From the NCBI GenBank assembly GCA_017618195.1, contig JAFZUW010000065.1, positions 62,001 to 126,000 on the forward strand: DNA of 64,000 nucleotides, in the 5' to 3' direction. Position 1 is the stretch's first letter. Each line of letters opens with the position of its first letter. The translations under genes were made by a program, and so were the position numbers. Positions 1 through 9,111 of this stretch are shown here, in pieces. The notes under the pieces were generated by a model. That model was given only the letters and a program-made list of their open reading frames with translations, did not search any database and had not been told where the DNA came from. The DNA is from Lachnospiraceae bacterium. Lineage in GTDB: Bacteria; Bacillota; Clostridia; Lachnospirales; Lachnospiraceae.

Positions 1-128
1 GTCTTGTCGTAAACGATATAAAGAAGTTTAAGAAGATGTGCGGATGCATTATCGCAAACCGTTATGACACGGTTCTGGATGATGTTAAGGAAAAGGTGTA
101 CACAAGAGACTTGTTCCGCAGGGACTAG
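1..128 (+). CDS. Nucleotide-sugar dehydrogenase paralog, 3' end only
   Basis: Only the last 41 codons are inside the window, read in the frame that begins at base 3 and stops at TAG 126-128. The deduced tail ([11 protein letters not shown] ... [11 protein letters not shown]) closely matches the C-terminus of the complete dehydrogenase that starts 40 bases later, and the last eleven residues [11 protein letters not shown] are identical. This is therefore the end of a tandem paralog of a UDP-glucose/UDP-ManNAc dehydrogenase-type enzyme. Its catalytic parts lie outside the window, so its substrate cannot be judged. The DNA differs at many third positions from the downstream copy, so the duplication is not very recent. 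Confidence 0.8.
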   Translation, partial: LVVNDIKKFKKMCGCIIANRYDTVLDDVKEKVYTRDLFRRD

Positions 129-168
129 TCCATCGATAATGAAATAACGATTAAGGAGATTAACAACC

Positions 169-1392
169 ATGAAAATCACAGTCGCAGGCGTAGGATATGT
201 AGGTCTGTCACTCGCAGTCCTTCTCGCACAGAAACACGAAGTAACAGCCATCACCACCACGGAGAAGAAAGCCGAGAAACTGAACAAGTTCCTGAGTCCC
301 ATCCAGGACGATGAGATTGAGCGTTTCTTCAAAGAAGCACGCGAAGGTGAGAGAACCCTTAACCTTCACACAACGACCGATAAGGCTGCTGCTTACGGCA
401 ATGCGGATCTTGTAATCATTGCTACTCCCACCAACTACGACGACGAGCATCACTTCTTTGATACCAGTGCCGTTGAGGATGCCATCGAGTGGACGCTCAA
501 GGTTAACCCCAACGTTATGATGGTAATCAAATCCACCATTCCGGTAGGATATACCGAAAGCGTTCGTAAAAAGTACGGTATCCGAAATATCCTCTTCAGT
601 CCGGAATTCCTTCGCGAGTCCAAAGCACTGTATGATAACCTCCATCCGAGCCGTATCGTTGTCGGATGTGACGATGACCAGAAGGAAGCCGCACAGCAGT
701 TTGCGGATCTTCTTTTAGAGGGTGCACGTACCGAAGAACAAAGAGCCGGTCAGGCTCAGCAGAACATCCCCGTTCTTCTGACACACCTCACGGAAGCGGA
801 AGCAATCAAGCTGTTCGCAAACACCTATCTTGCAGTACGTGTCAGCTACTTTAACGAACTCGATACCTATGCACAGATCAAAGGTCTCGACACCCAGATG
901 ATCATCGACGGTGTCTGCCTGGATCCGAGAATCGGCGGTCACTATAACAACCCCTCGTTCGGCTACGGCGGCTACTGTCTCCCGAAAGACACGAAGCAGC
1001 TCCTTGCGAACTATCAGGGTGTTCCTCAGACGATGATCAAAGCGGTTGTAGAGTCCAACATTGTTCGTAAGGCCTTCATCGCGGACCAGATTCTTTCTAA
1101 GAATCCAGACACCGTCGGTGTATACCGCCTTACGATGAAGAGCAACAGCGACAACTTCCGTGCGTCTGCTATCCAGGACATTATGAAGCAGATCAAAGCC
1201 AAGGATGTTTCAATCATCATTTACGAGCCCACTCTTGAAGACGGCAGCGAGTTCTTCGGATGTAAAGTCGTAAACGATCTCGCAAAGTTCAAGAGTGAAA
1301 GTGATGCAATTCTTGCCAATCGTTTTGATCAGGATATTTTGGGAGATGTTGAAGAAAAGGTTTACACAAGAGACCTGTTCAGAAGGGATTAA
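169..1392 (+). CDS. ugd: UDP-glucose 6-dehydrogenase
   Basis: 407-residue NAD-dependent nucleotide-sugar dehydrogenase, which oxidises UDP-glucose in two steps to UDP-glucuronate for surface polysaccharide. The N-terminal Rossmann motif GVGYVG is at residues 7-12. The family's catalytic Lys (about 214, in [14 protein letters not shown]) and nucleophilic Cys270 (GGYCLPKD) are present. The length matches the short single-chain bacterial form. An AAGGAG site precedes the ATG by about eight bases. The gene lies 40 bases after a paralog's end and 37 bases before a UDP-glucuronate 4-epimerase, which supports UDP-glucuronate as its product. A UDP-ManNAc or UDP-GlcNAc dehydrogenase is the alternative and cannot be excluded from motifs alone. 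Confidence 0.85.
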   Translation: MKITVAGVGYVGLSLAVLLAQKHEVTAITTTEKKAEKLNKFLSPIQDDEIERFFKEAREGERTLNLHTTTDKAAAYGNADLVIIATPTNYDDEHHFFDTSAVEDAIEWTLKVNPNVMMVIKSTIPVGYTESVRKKYGIRNILFSPEFLRESKALYDNLHPSRIVVGCDDDQKEAAQQFADLLLEGARTEEQRAGQAQQNIPVLLTHLTEAEAIKLFANTYLAVRVSYFNELDTYAQIKGLDTQMIIDGVCLDPRIGGHYNNPSFGYGGYCLPKDTKQLLANYQGVPQTMIKAVVESNIVRKAFIADQILSKNPDTVGVYRLTMKSNSDNFRASAIQDIMKQIKAKDVSIIIYEPTLEDGSEFFGCKVVNDLAKFKSESDAILANRFDQDILGDVEEKVYTRDLFRRD

Positions 1393-1429
1393 AACCGTCA
1401 TTTCAGTCCATTAAAGGAAGGATGATCGT

Positions 1430-2521
1430 ATGAGTAAAGTACATGTTGAACTCAACAATAAGACAATCCTTGTAACCGGTTCTCCCGGTTTTATCGGTGC
1501 CAACCTTGTCATTCGCTTGTTAACCGAAATGACGGGTGGAACAATCATCAGTTTCGACAACATGAACGATTACTATGATCCGGCTTTGAAAGAATACCGG
1601 CTTGGTTTAATTGAACAGGCTGCTGAGAAATCCAATGTAAAGCACATCTTTATCCGCGGTTCCATTGCTGATAAGGAACTGGTGGACAAGACCTTTGCCG
1701 AATATCGTCCTTCCGTTGTTGTGAACCTTGCCGCACAGGCAGGCGTACGTTACAGCATCGACCATCCTGACGTTTACATTGCAAGCAATCTGATAGGCTT
1801 CTACAACATTCTGGAGGCATGCAGAAACTCCTATTCATTAACTTCCGATGAAGAATACCGCGGAGTGGAACATCTCGTATATGCAAGCTCCAGCAGCGTA
1901 TACGGCGGCAACAAGAAGGTTCCCTTCAGCACCGATGACAAGGTAGACAATCCGGTAAGTTTATATGCCGCTACCAAGAAGAGCAACGAGCTCCTTGCTC
2001 ATGCCTACAGTAAACTTTATAACATCCCATCCACAGGTCTTCGTTTTTTCACCGTATACGGACCTGCCGGACGGCCTGATATGTTCTATTATTCCGCGAC
2101 ACAGAAACTTGTTGCCGGTGAAACAATCAAGATATTTAACTACGGAAACTGCAAACGTGACTTTACTTACGTTGATGATATTGTGGAAGGCGTATTCCGC
2201 GTTATGCAGGGTGCTCCCGAGAAGAAGAACGGTGAAGACGGTCTTCCGCTCCCGCCCTACGCCGTATATAACATCGGCGGCGGTCAGCCGGAAAATCTGC
2301 TCGATTACATCTCCACCTTACAGGAGGAACTGGTTCGCGCAGGTGTCCTTCCCGCAGACTATGATTTCGAAGCGCATCGCGAACTCGTCGGCATGCAGCC
2401 CGGTGATGTACCGGTAACATTCGCCGACTCCGAGGCGCTCGAAAGAGATTACGGATTTACTCCGAAGATTGGAATCAGGGAAGGATTAAGGAAGTTTGCG
2501 GAGTGGTATAAGAACTATTAA
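1430..2521 (+). CDS. UDP-glucuronate 4-epimerase
   Basis: 363-residue extended short-chain dehydrogenase. It has the NAD-binding motif GSPGFIG (17-23) and the catalytic YxxxK at Tyr179/Lys183. Two stretches are characteristic of UDP-glucuronate 4-epimerases (the LpsL/CapI group): RDFTYVDDIVEGV in the middle, and MQPGDVPVTFAD with a C-terminal FAEWYKNY. It would convert UDP-glucuronate, made by the gene just upstream, into UDP-galacturonate. An AAGGAAGGATGATCGT leader precedes the ATG. It is the last gene of the rightward unit and faces the leftward polysaccharide operon across a shared terminator. Confidence in the SDR family is very high; confidence in the exact substrate is moderate to high. 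Confidence 0.82.
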   Translation: MSKVHVELNNKTILVTGSPGFIGANLVIRLLTEMTGGTIISFDNMNDYYDPALKEYRLGLIEQAAEKSNVKHIFIRGSIADKELVDKTFAEYRPSVVVNLAAQAGVRYSIDHPDVYIASNLIGFYNILEACRNSYSLTSDEEYRGVEHLVYASSSSVYGGNKKVPFSTDDKVDNPVSLYAATKKSNELLAHAYSKLYNIPSTGLRFFTVYGPAGRPDMFYYSATQKLVAGETIKIFNYGNCKRDFTYVDDIVEGVFRVMQGAPEKKNGEDGLPLPPYAVYNIGGGQPENLLDYISTLQEELVRAGVLPADYDFEAHRELVGMQPGDVPVTFADSEALERDYGFTPKIGIREGLRKFAEWYKNY

Positions 2522-2601
2522 AACATCAGATGATTTCCCATTGTCTCATGATTTCAATCACGAAAAAAGTCCTCTATAGGATATATTTTGCTCAGGAAGA
2601 C

Positions 2602-2643
2602 AAAAAGTGATCCAAGCGCATTCAAGCTCGGATCACTTTTTTT
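2602..2643. terminator. Bidirectional intrinsic terminator between converging operons
   Basis: AAAAAGTGATCC (2602-2613) and its complement GGATCACTTTTT (from 2630) form a 12-bp stem with a T run on either strand. The stop codon of the leftward flippase gene lies inside the loop. The hairpin therefore ends both the ugd/epimerase unit and the long polysaccharide operon. Confidence 0.85.
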
Positions 2644-4190
2644 ATCCAGCCAACAGCTTTCTTATACATCCCGTTTCTATGCCATATAATCCACCAAAGC
2701 ACTATCGCCCAGAAAGAACAGATCAGGAGCCGTCCTCCTAAACACAAAACACCTTTCGCCTTGCTTTTCTCGATCAACTGCATCGGCAACAGGCATTCAC
2801 AAAACAGCCAACTTGTCCCTGCCGTTATCAGCATTGTAATAGTGTAGGCAATATGATCCGTCCAATACTCATTAATCTTTCCATTCTGAAAGTACTGTCT
2901 GAATAAAACTCTCGGACATAGGAAGCAGTTCGTAACAAAAACCGATATTACTGTTGCCAGAACGATTCCCAGTACACCCAGCACTTTGCAAAGTACAATG
3001 TTCATAACGGTATTGGCAATAGCCTCTCCGATCATGATAAATCGGCATTCATACCACAGTCCGGCTCCTTCATGGTAAACCCAACGGATATCTCCGGATT
3101 TAAGGATATAGAAGTATACGCAGAGAACAATCATGACAGGCAGTCCGAACAGCATGTCCTTACCAAGCCACACGAAAATAAACGGCTGATAAAGGCATAA
3201 CAGACATACAGTTCCCCACACCGCAACGGCCATATAAATGAAATCGAAAAGCCGCATGTCTTCATAGTTTTTCTCCCTACTTTCCGATGCAATACTGTTA
3301 CCCACACTTGACATCATGGAGTTCAAGACTATCGTACTAACCGAAATGACCGCTGCCATAATATGATAGTATATACTATATACTCCTGTCACCGTTAGCC
3401 CGACAAATGCCGAGATACAAAGCGTGTCTATGCTGTTTCGGGAAACTCCGGTAACCTTTCCGATAATCAGTCCGGACACTTTCTTGGTAAGATCTTTCTT
3501 TTGATCCCCGTCAAGTTCCCCTCTGCATCTCAGTTCGGGATACCGTCTTCTTATCACATGCGCGGTAACAAGGTTACGTACTATTGTCAGTACGGGGATT
3601 GAAAGCAGATAGAAATAGAAATTCCTGCTGACGAGTAATAGGAGAAGTTTTACCAGACACTGAGGGATGCTGAACCACAGATTTACCTTGCTTAAGACAT
3701 CTCTTCGCTGATAAGCCAAAGGAATCGATGTCATATATCCGAAGAGCAGATAGCTGATTACCGCATCACTTAAAAAGATCAAGTAGCACAAGTATAAATT
3801 GAGACCGCCGGGAAGTGTTTGCTCCTTAACGAAAAACCGAAGAAACGGCATAAGGATCGATCCCACAACTAAAATCGCCGTCCCGATCAAGGCATACATC
3901 TTTCTGTAATAAGCAAGATAACGGCATATCAAGTCCGTATCATTGTCTGCAACCGGCTTATACATGCTGTACACAACAGCAGTCCCGAAGCCGAGTTCCA
4001 TAAGAGACAAGACACTAAGAATAGAAGTAAAAAGACTGCTCAGTCCAAGGTAATCGGCTCCGAAACGATAGATAATGATTGTTCTGAGAACAAACGGCAG
4101 CAACTGAGAAACGGTAACCTGCAGAAGCCCATAGAACATGTTCCGCTTGGTATTCACAATTCGTCCTGTTTTCCCGGTATTCTTCTCCAT
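2622..4190 (-). CDS. Polysaccharide flippase (Wzx-like), copy 1
   Basis: About 520 residues with roughly 12-14 hydrophobic segments, in the MATE/MurJ-like polysaccharide transporter superfamily. It would move undecaprenyl-linked repeat units across the membrane. The N-terminus (NMFYGLLQVTVSQLLPFVLR) and the following YLGLSSLFTSILSVLSL are typical of Gram-positive Wzx proteins. The start is uncertain: the frame is open to a TTG at 4241 directly after the preceding gene's stop. ATGs lie at 4223, 4205 and 4190, and none has a well-spaced ribosome binding site. It is the last gene of the operon. A second, clearly different flippase is encoded at 10257-11822. Confidence 0.8.
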   Translation of the reverse strand: MEKNTGKTGRIVNTKRNMFYGLLQVTVSQLLPFVLRTIIIYRFGADYLGLSSLFTSILSVLSLMELGFGTAVVYSMYKPVADNDTDLICRYLAYYRKMYALIGTAILVVGSILMPFLRFFVKEQTLPGGLNLYLCYLIFLSDAVISYLLFGYMTSIPLAYQRRDVLSKVNLWFSIPQCLVKLLLLLVSRNFYFYLLSIPVLTIVRNLVTAHVIRRRYPELRCRGELDGDQKKDLTKKVSGLIIGKVTGVSRNSIDTLCISAFVGLTVTGVYSIYYHIMAAVISVSTIVLNSMMSSVGNSIASESREKNYEDMRLFDFIYMAVAVWGTVCLLCLYQPFIFVWLGKDMLFGLPVMIVLCVYFYILKSGDIRWVYHEGAGLWYECRFIMIGEAIANTVMNIVLCKVLGVLGIVLATVISVFVTNCFLCPRVLFRQYFQNGKINEYWTDHIAYTITMLITAGTSWLFCECLLPMQLIEKSKAKGVLCLGGRLLICSFWAIVLWWIIWHRNGMYKKAVGWIKKVIRA

Positions 4191-4243
4191 ACTCCTGCCA
4201 TTCATCCGCTCACAACACTTCATCGGGGGGCGAACCGTCAAAG

Positions 4244-5257
4244 TTACGCCCGAAAACCTCTGTAGGCTTGTTTAAGCTTATGAATTATTCCCTTTTCTTT
4301 TATGATCTTATCCTCATATTGCTTACAAAAACGGTATACGTCTGCTGCCATCAGGCGTTCCGTCTCATCAATGAATTCAGCCGAAAGATTTAACTCTTTC
4401 AACCCCCTCTGTTTCTCAAGAATGTATTCCTGCAAAGACTTGTATGCCCTGTTCACAAAGAAGTCTTCATGCGAACCGTAATATTGACAGTAGTCTATAT
4501 ACATGCGGGCATTGATTACTCGCTTCTGCGACTTGGAAAGCCTGTTCCAGATTCCTCCCTCCGTGAGCCGGTATACGCCCACCATGCGGTCATCATAATA
4601 GGCCGGTCCCTCTTTCAGGTGCATGATAAATCTGCCCCGATCTCCTTCAAAGGAACGTTCCGAGCGGGTACCGATTGCATTTTCCATAACTTCGGGTATC
4701 CCATTCCGGAATATACAATTTCGGAAGAACATTCCCGTGGTCTGCGTAATAGGAATCGGCTCATTCCGCAGAAACATTTCTTTGGTATATGTCCCGGAAC
4801 GGTGCTTAGTTGACAGAAAAGGTCTTCCTTTCGTCTTACCTTCAGCCACAACTTCCACATTGGATTCATAGATGACACATTCCGGATGTCCTTCCAGATA
4901 ATCATATGCCCGTTGCAGAAAGTCCGCATCGGTCCAGTAATCCTCCACATCCAACAAGCAGAAATAATCGGTCTTCGTCCGTTCCTTGGCTCGCAGTATA
5001 TTGGTCAGGTATCCGCCATTCTCTTCGGCAAATATGGTCTCTATATTACTATGCGCCTTTGCGTAATCTTTTATCCAGTCTATGCTGCCGTCCTTTGTGG
5101 AGTGATCGTCGGTAATGATCACCCGGAACGGATAATTCACCCTTTGCGCATAGATCGAGTCCAGCGTTTCCGCGAGATGCTTCTCCTGATTATAGTTGGA
5201 AACGATAATCGTCAGCTTATATTGTTTGTTCAGCGGCTCCTGCTCTGTCACAGTCAT
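4244..5257 (-). CDS. Family 2 glycosyltransferase
   Basis: 337-residue GT-A fold transferase. The sugar-nucleotide binding start is LTIIVSNYNQEKHLAETLDS, followed by the first acidic motif ITDDHS. A second acidic cluster, LLDVEDYW, stands at the usual metal-binding position. I place the start at the ATG at 5257: it overlaps the stop of the preceding acetyltransferase gene in an ATGA arrangement and has GGTGAG just upstream. An upstream in-frame extension runs inside the neighbouring gene and is unlikely to be translated. The product is a cytoplasmic or membrane-associated enzyme adding one sugar of the repeat unit. Donor and acceptor are unknown. Confidence 0.82.
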   Translation of the reverse strand: MTVTEQEPLNKQYKLTIIVSNYNQEKHLAETLDSIYAQRVNYPFRVIITDDHSTKDGSIDWIKDYAKAHSNIETIFAEENGGYLTNILRAKERTKTDYFCLLDVEDYWTDADFLQRAYDYLEGHPECVIYESNVEVVAEGKTKGRPFLSTKHRSGTYTKEMFLRNEPIPITQTTGMFFRNCIFRNGIPEVMENAIGTRSERSFEGDRGRFIMHLKEGPAYYDDRMVGVYRLTEGGIWNRLSKSQKRVINARMYIDYCQYYGSHEDFFVNRAYKSLQEYILEKQRGLKELNLSAEFIDETERLMAADVYRFCKQYEDKIIKEKGIIHKLKQAYRGFRA

Positions 5258-5739
5258 CTCACCATGCGGTACCATATATACGTTTCCTTTTCTTCTTCTG
5301 TGTATCCGGATGCATATTCGGGAGCATCGCACCTTACGGCGTTATGTTTCTCATAAAAACGAACTGCTCTCAGATTCATCGGGTCCACACACCAATATAC
5401 GGAATCAATCCCCTTTTCCGTGAATCCATATTTCAAAATCTCTCTCATGCCAAAGGAGGCATAACCTTTTCCTCTCGCACATTTTCTTAAAACGATAGCG
5501 AATTCAGCGGTATGATCATGAATATGTTTCAGACTGACCGTTCCCATGTACTCATCCGAATCATTCACGATTGCCATGTGAACGTTTTGCGTTTCATCCG
5601 ACGAAGCATCTATGAAAGCGAGGCAATCACTGATACTCTGGTCAGAGAAGTTCTCCTTAAAGTACCGGACCGTATCATCATCGTGCATCCATTCGAACAT
5701 CCATTGTGCATCTTTCGACAACAGTTTTCTAAGCCTCAT
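5254..5739 (-). CDS. GNAT-family N-acetyltransferase, probably for a 3-amino sugar
   Basis: 161-residue GNAT protein of the RimJ/RimL-like type: N-terminal MRLRKLLSKDAQWMFEWM, the acetyl-CoA pyrophosphate loop around RKCARGKGYASFGM, and a C-terminal NLRAVRFYEKHNAV. It sits 26 bases downstream of an FdtB-like aminotransferase and overlaps the next glycosyltransferase by four bases. By context it would acetylate the amino group of a dTDP-3-amino-3,6-dideoxyhexose. In the characterised Fuc3NAc and Qui3NAc routes this step is done by a left-handed beta-helix enzyme (FdtC/QdtC), so a GNAT here would be a non-homologous replacement. The function is inferred from neighbours; the fold assignment is secure. 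Confidence 0.75.
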   Translation of the reverse strand: MRLRKLLSKDAQWMFEWMHDDDTVRYFKENFSDQSISDCLAFIDASSDETQNVHMAIVNDSDEYMGTVSLKHIHDHTAEFAIVLRKCARGKGYASFGMREILKYGFTEKGIDSVYWCVDPMNLRAVRFYEKHNAVRCDAPEYASGYTEEEKETYIWYRMVR

Positions 5740-5765
5740 GATTCATCCCCGCATACGTGTTTATA

Positions 5766-6881
5766 CTACTCAAAACGATTTATCACATCAATCACATAGT
5801 CTGTTTCCGCATCTGTCATTCCGTAGTACAACGGAATGCTGAGCTCCGTCCTACTGATCGTCTCCGCAATCGGAAAATCTCCTTTCCGATACCCCAGATC
5901 CTTATAGCATTCCTGAAGATGTATCGGAATCGGGTAATGCTTATTGGTTCCGATTCCATTTTCATTCAGATATGTTTCCAGTCTGTCTCTTTCCATGCAT
6001 CTGACTGCAAATATGTGCCACACCGGATTCGTGTACTCGGGAATGATCGGAAGAATCACTCTCTCACTTCTGATGCCGTTCAGATACTTTCCGGCGATTC
6101 TCCGTCTTTCCGCATTCATCTTCTCAAGGTGAGAAAGTTTAGCAGACAGAAATGCCGCCTGAAGCTCATCCAGACGACTGTTATATCCCCGATAGATGTG
6201 ATGGTATTTGTAATCCGAGCCGTAGTTTCCGAGCGCTCTCACGCATTCGGACAGTTCCCGGTCATCGGTAACGACCGCACCGGCATCTCCCAAAGCTCCG
6301 AGATTCTTCCCGGGGTAGAAGGAAAATGCAGCCGCGTCTCCGAATGTCCCCACCTTGCGATTCTTATAGGTCGCTCCATGTGCCTGCGCACAGTCCTCTA
6401 CAACCTTCAGATTGTGCTCACGGGCGATCCTCATGATTACGTCCATGTCACAGGCTTGTCCGTAAAGATGTACGGGAATAATTGCTCTGGTTCGCTCCGT
6501 AACGGCAGTCTCAATTTTATCAGCGTCTATATTGAACGTTTCTATTCCGGGCTCCACAAGTACCGGTTTAGCACCGGTCCTTGACACAGCCAATGCAGTA
6601 GCAATAAAGGTATTGGCCGGAACGATAACCTCGTCACCCTGCCCGATTCCCATTGCTCTCAGGATTAATGTCAATGCATCCAGACCGTTTCCGACTCCGA
6701 TACAGAAAGAACACCCACAGTATTCTGCAAAGCGCTGCTCGAATTCCGTTCCTTCCTGTCCTGCAATATATCGGGAATTCTCTAAAACCCGTTCAAATGC
6801 CGTCCGAATCTCCGAACCTAGCTCCTGCTCCAGCGGGCGAAATGTGCAATAAGGAATCTTCATCTCATGTTGCTTCATCAT
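5766..6881 (-). CDS. DegT/DnrJ/EryC1/StrS sugar aminotransferase (FdtB/QdtB-like)
   Basis: About 371 residues of a PLP-dependent sugar aminotransferase. It shows the substrate/PLP region [18 protein letters not shown], the aspartate motif [11 protein letters not shown], and the PLP lysine in [16 protein letters not shown] at about residue 190. The gene follows an FdtA-like ketoisomerase, so the likely reaction is transamination of dTDP-3-keto-6-deoxyhexose at C3. The start is not certain: GTG 6887, ATG 6881/6878 (behind AAAGGGTGG) and ATG 6863 are all possible. I use 6881. Overlap with the ketoisomerase gene indicates translational coupling. Sibling families use C4-keto or C5 substrates, so the exact substrate rests on context. 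Confidence 0.83.
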   Translation of the reverse strand: MMKQHEMKIPYCTFRPLEQELGSEIRTAFERVLENSRYIAGQEGTEFEQRFAEYCGCSFCIGVGNGLDALTLILRAMGIGQGDEVIVPANTFIATALAVSRTGAKPVLVEPGIETFNIDADKIETAVTERTRAIIPVHLYGQACDMDVIMRIAREHNLKVVEDCAQAHGATYKNRKVGTFGDAAAFSFYPGKNLGALGDAGAVVTDDRELSECVRALGNYGSDYKYHHIYRGYNSRLDELQAAFLSAKLSHLEKMNAERRRIAGKYLNGIRSERVILPIIPEYTNPVWHIFAVRCMERDRLETYLNENGIGTNKHYPIPIHLQECYKDLGYRKGDFPIAETISRTELSIPLYYGMTDAETDYVIDVINRFE

Positions 6882-7290
6882 TTCCACCCTTTTGGTTCTT
6901 GATATAGTCCAGAAAATCCTTGTAATCTCTGATATAGTCAGACTCCTGATAAAGCTCCGATGCTAAGACCATCAACACGGCATCCGGTGAGAAATCATAC
7001 ACTTCGCGCCACATGGTATTGGATAGATAAAGCCCCTCATTCGGTTTATCAAGCGTTACTATCTCGCTTTCCCTACCGTCATCAAGTTTAATCTTACAAC
7101 TGCCGTGTACACAGATTATCACTTGCTCAAGCGACTTATGTGCGTGACGTCCTCTCACAACATCGTTTTTAGTATCATACATGTAATATACACGCTTGAC
7201 TTGAAAAGGGACTTCCTTGAACTCTTCAAGAGCAACTAGGGTACCGGTATTGTCTCCGTGCATTTGAAACTTTAACTTATGAATATCCAT
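6865..7290 (-). CDS. dTDP-4-keto-6-deoxyglucose 3,4-ketoisomerase (FdtA/QdtA-like)
   Basis: 141-residue single-domain cupin of the WxcM/FdtA family. Diagnostic stretches are the conserved [11 protein letters not shown] histidine motif, the [12 protein letters not shown] beta strand turn, and a C-terminal [16 protein letters not shown]. It would shift the keto group of dTDP-4-keto-6-deoxyglucose from C4 to C3 before amination by the next gene. The start is ATG 7290, with GGGAGA six bases upstream; a longer frame from 7308 would overlap the preceding glycosyltransferase. The rmlA/rmlB genes needed to make its substrate are not in this window, so they must be elsewhere. Confidence 0.87.
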   Translation of the reverse strand: MDIHKLKFQMHGDNTGTLVALEEFKEVPFQVKRVYYMYDTKNDVVRGRHAHKSLEQVIICVHGSCKIKLDDGRESEIVTLDKPNEGLYLSNTMWREVYDFSPDAVLMVLASELYQESDYIRDYKDFLDYIKNQKGGNDEAT

Positions 7291-7291
7291 C

Positions 7292-8257
7292 TTATTCTCC
7301 CACTTCATCTGGAATGTTGGTAAGCCTCGGAAAGAAATGTTGCTTTATCCATAGAAATGGTCTTCCTTTGATAAAAAACTTATTTAATTTGTTGGATTTG
7401 CTGTTCCGAACCAAGCCGTTCACCAATTTACCTTGAAACGCTGAATCATCTTTCTTTGCAAACATAATTTGATCTAGTTTATGCTTGTCTTCTAATATTC
7501 TCCCTCTCCACGCCAAGTCACCAGATGATGATATCCCATCTCCATATTCATAGTAAACTGTCGTACTAGGATAATAATCTCCAACCTCGCCATAAAACAT
7601 CATTAATTTGTAAATTAGATCTTCGCAGTATCTTATTCCCTTTTCTTTCAACACTTCACAATACTCTTTCTGAATATGAGTTACTCCTAAGATTGACGCA
7701 CCGTTTGCGATATCATGAAGCACGATATAATTCCAAGCACACTTTGCTTTATTCCTTGTAATATATGGCCTTATAACTTGTGGCATTGCTTTCGTTTGAA
7801 ACGGTATAGCTTTCCCATTAACGAAACGATAATAGATTGTATCTGAGAAAGACCATACTACATTATTATCGTTCATAAAGTGAACCCAATTATATAGAGT
7901 TTTTCTATCAACCAAACAATCTCCAGAACCAAGAAGTTTAGAATACCTTCCTTTGGCTTTTGTTAATCCGGAATAATAGTTGGATACTGTCCCCCCATTA
8001 TGTTCATGAAAGACCAATGAATACCTACAGAAGTCCGTTTTAGAGAAAAACTCTCTAATATCTTTTTCAAAGCACTTTTCCGAACCATCATCGCATATTA
8101 TGATTTCAAAAGAAACATTCTCTTGAATCACTATAGACTCCAAGGTCCTGATTGTTTTGCTTAAATTTTGATTATAAGTAACAACTATCACAGATACTTC
8201 AGGTGAATTCGTTACAATCACACTCTCTAGTGATTCACTGTCATTTATGAAAGTCAT
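7292..8257 (-). CDS. Family 2 glycosyltransferase
   Basis: 321 residues. The GT2 signature starts near residue 21 (VSVIVVTYNQNLSKTIRTLE), followed by the IIICDDGS motif and a later GSGDCLVD at the metal-binding position, where DxD is relaxed to GDC. The ATG has AAAGGA about nine bases upstream. The DNA looks more AT-rich than the ketoisomerase and aminotransferase genes just downstream. It is the first intact gene left of the IS21 remnant, so its transcription depends on reading through that element or on an unseen local promoter. The substrate is unknown. Confidence 0.8.
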   Translation of the reverse strand: MTFINDSESLESVIVTNSPEVSVIVVTYNQNLSKTIRTLESIVIQENVSFEIIICDDGSEKCFEKDIREFFSKTDFCRYSLVFHEHNGGTVSNYYSGLTKAKGRYSKLLGSGDCLVDRKTLYNWVHFMNDNNVVWSFSDTIYYRFVNGKAIPFQTKAMPQVIRPYITRNKAKCAWNYIVLHDIANGASILGVTHIQKEYCEVLKEKGIRYCEDLIYKLMMFYGEVGDYYPSTTVYYEYGDGISSSGDLAWRGRILEDKHKLDQIMFAKKDDSAFQGKLVNGLVRNSKSNKLNKFFIKGRPFLWIKQHFFPRLTNIPDEVGE

Positions 8258-8412
8258 AAGAACTTATCCTTTTTCAATTGGTATTGTTTCCCTGAAAGAT
8301 CTGCCACAAAGTATAGAGTAGTACTACAACTATTACAAACACAGATTTATACTTTTCAAATGATCAACTCTTCTTAAGCGGTAAAACCAGATAAAACCAG
8401 AGTGTGCCACAC

Positions 8413-8925
8413 TTAATTGTCTCTTTTACTCTCATGAGTACCAGAGTGTTTTTCCTCTTCGCCCGGGACGGTTGTTCTCCCATGGTGATTCCATTCAATA
8501 GTTTTGCCCCACCGTTCAACAGGCATCTTCGCGTCTCGCTTGCCGAACGTCCGGTCCACGAATTCGGAATAGAGTTCGTAGAAGCGTGACTGTTCGTACC
8601 CGTCCGGGTGTGCCTGTTTGTATTCCAGCCAGCAGAAGGCAAGGTTCACCTTGCTCCCTTTGGCATGGATACGGTCATAGAAGTACTGGAAGTCAGGTAA
8701 CGGGATCTTCTTCCTGCGGAGATTCTCCGGCGGATAAAACCGTTCTTCGACTTCATGCGGGCTCATAGCCCTGAGTTCCTCCAATGTCAGCCCTGACGCC
8801 TCGAACCGGTCCAGAATCCTCTGTGTTGTTCCTGAACCGATGTGATAGCGTGCCTGGATGACATCGAAGGTGCATTCGTTTCGGCGCATTTGAATGACGC
8901 CGATGATAGTGTTGTAGTCTTGCAT
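8413..8925 (-). pseudogene. Truncated IS21-family transposase (IstA N-terminal part)
   Basis: 170 codons. The first ~130 residues resemble the N-terminal helix-turn-helix region of IS21 IstA transposases: MRRNECTFDVIQARYHIGSG, then SGLTLEELRAMSPHEVEERFYP, then FQYFYDRIHAKGSKVNLAFCWLEY. After about YSEFVDRTFGKRDAKMPVER the frame degenerates, and the DDE catalytic core is absent, as is the IstB ATPase gene. The start is firm: an ATG at 8925 with AGGAGG nine bases upstream. A nine-base inverted repeat (8939-8947/8960-8968) sits just before that site. It is a decayed mobile element inside the polysaccharide operon. It could still make a DNA-binding fragment, but that is speculative. Confidence 0.75.
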
Positions 8926-8990
8926 GCGTGCATGCCTCCTTTCGTAGTTTTTCGTTTGACTACGAAAGAAACTATAACACAGATCTTTTG

Positions 8991-9082
8991 AGTATGCCGT
9001 TAAACCGGAAACGCGTGCCGTTGCGTCGGAACAGTCATGCCGTCGTAATTGGAAACGGCGTTCCGTTCAAGCGGAATTTGCA
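8991..9082. repeat. Multiple subterminal repeats of an IS21-type element end
   Basis: Four imperfect copies of a motif close to (T/G)(G/T)CCGTYnnnnnnGGAA begin near 8995, 9016, 9038 and 9061, about 21-23 bases apart. Repeated transposase-binding sites at the ends, upstream of istA, are typical of IS21-family elements. The array lies directly upstream of the truncated istA. No matching array is visible at the other side (8258-8412), which fits loss of that end. Confidence 0.6.
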
Positions 9083-9111
9083 TTATAGGAACTATAAAAA
9101 GTTCAACTATT

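Noticed and set aside
4241-5332. N-terminal extensions of the glycosyltransferase and flippase into upstream genes
   Set aside because: They overlap neighbouring genes and lack ribosome binding sites; coupled internal starts are better supported, at least for the glycosyltransferase.
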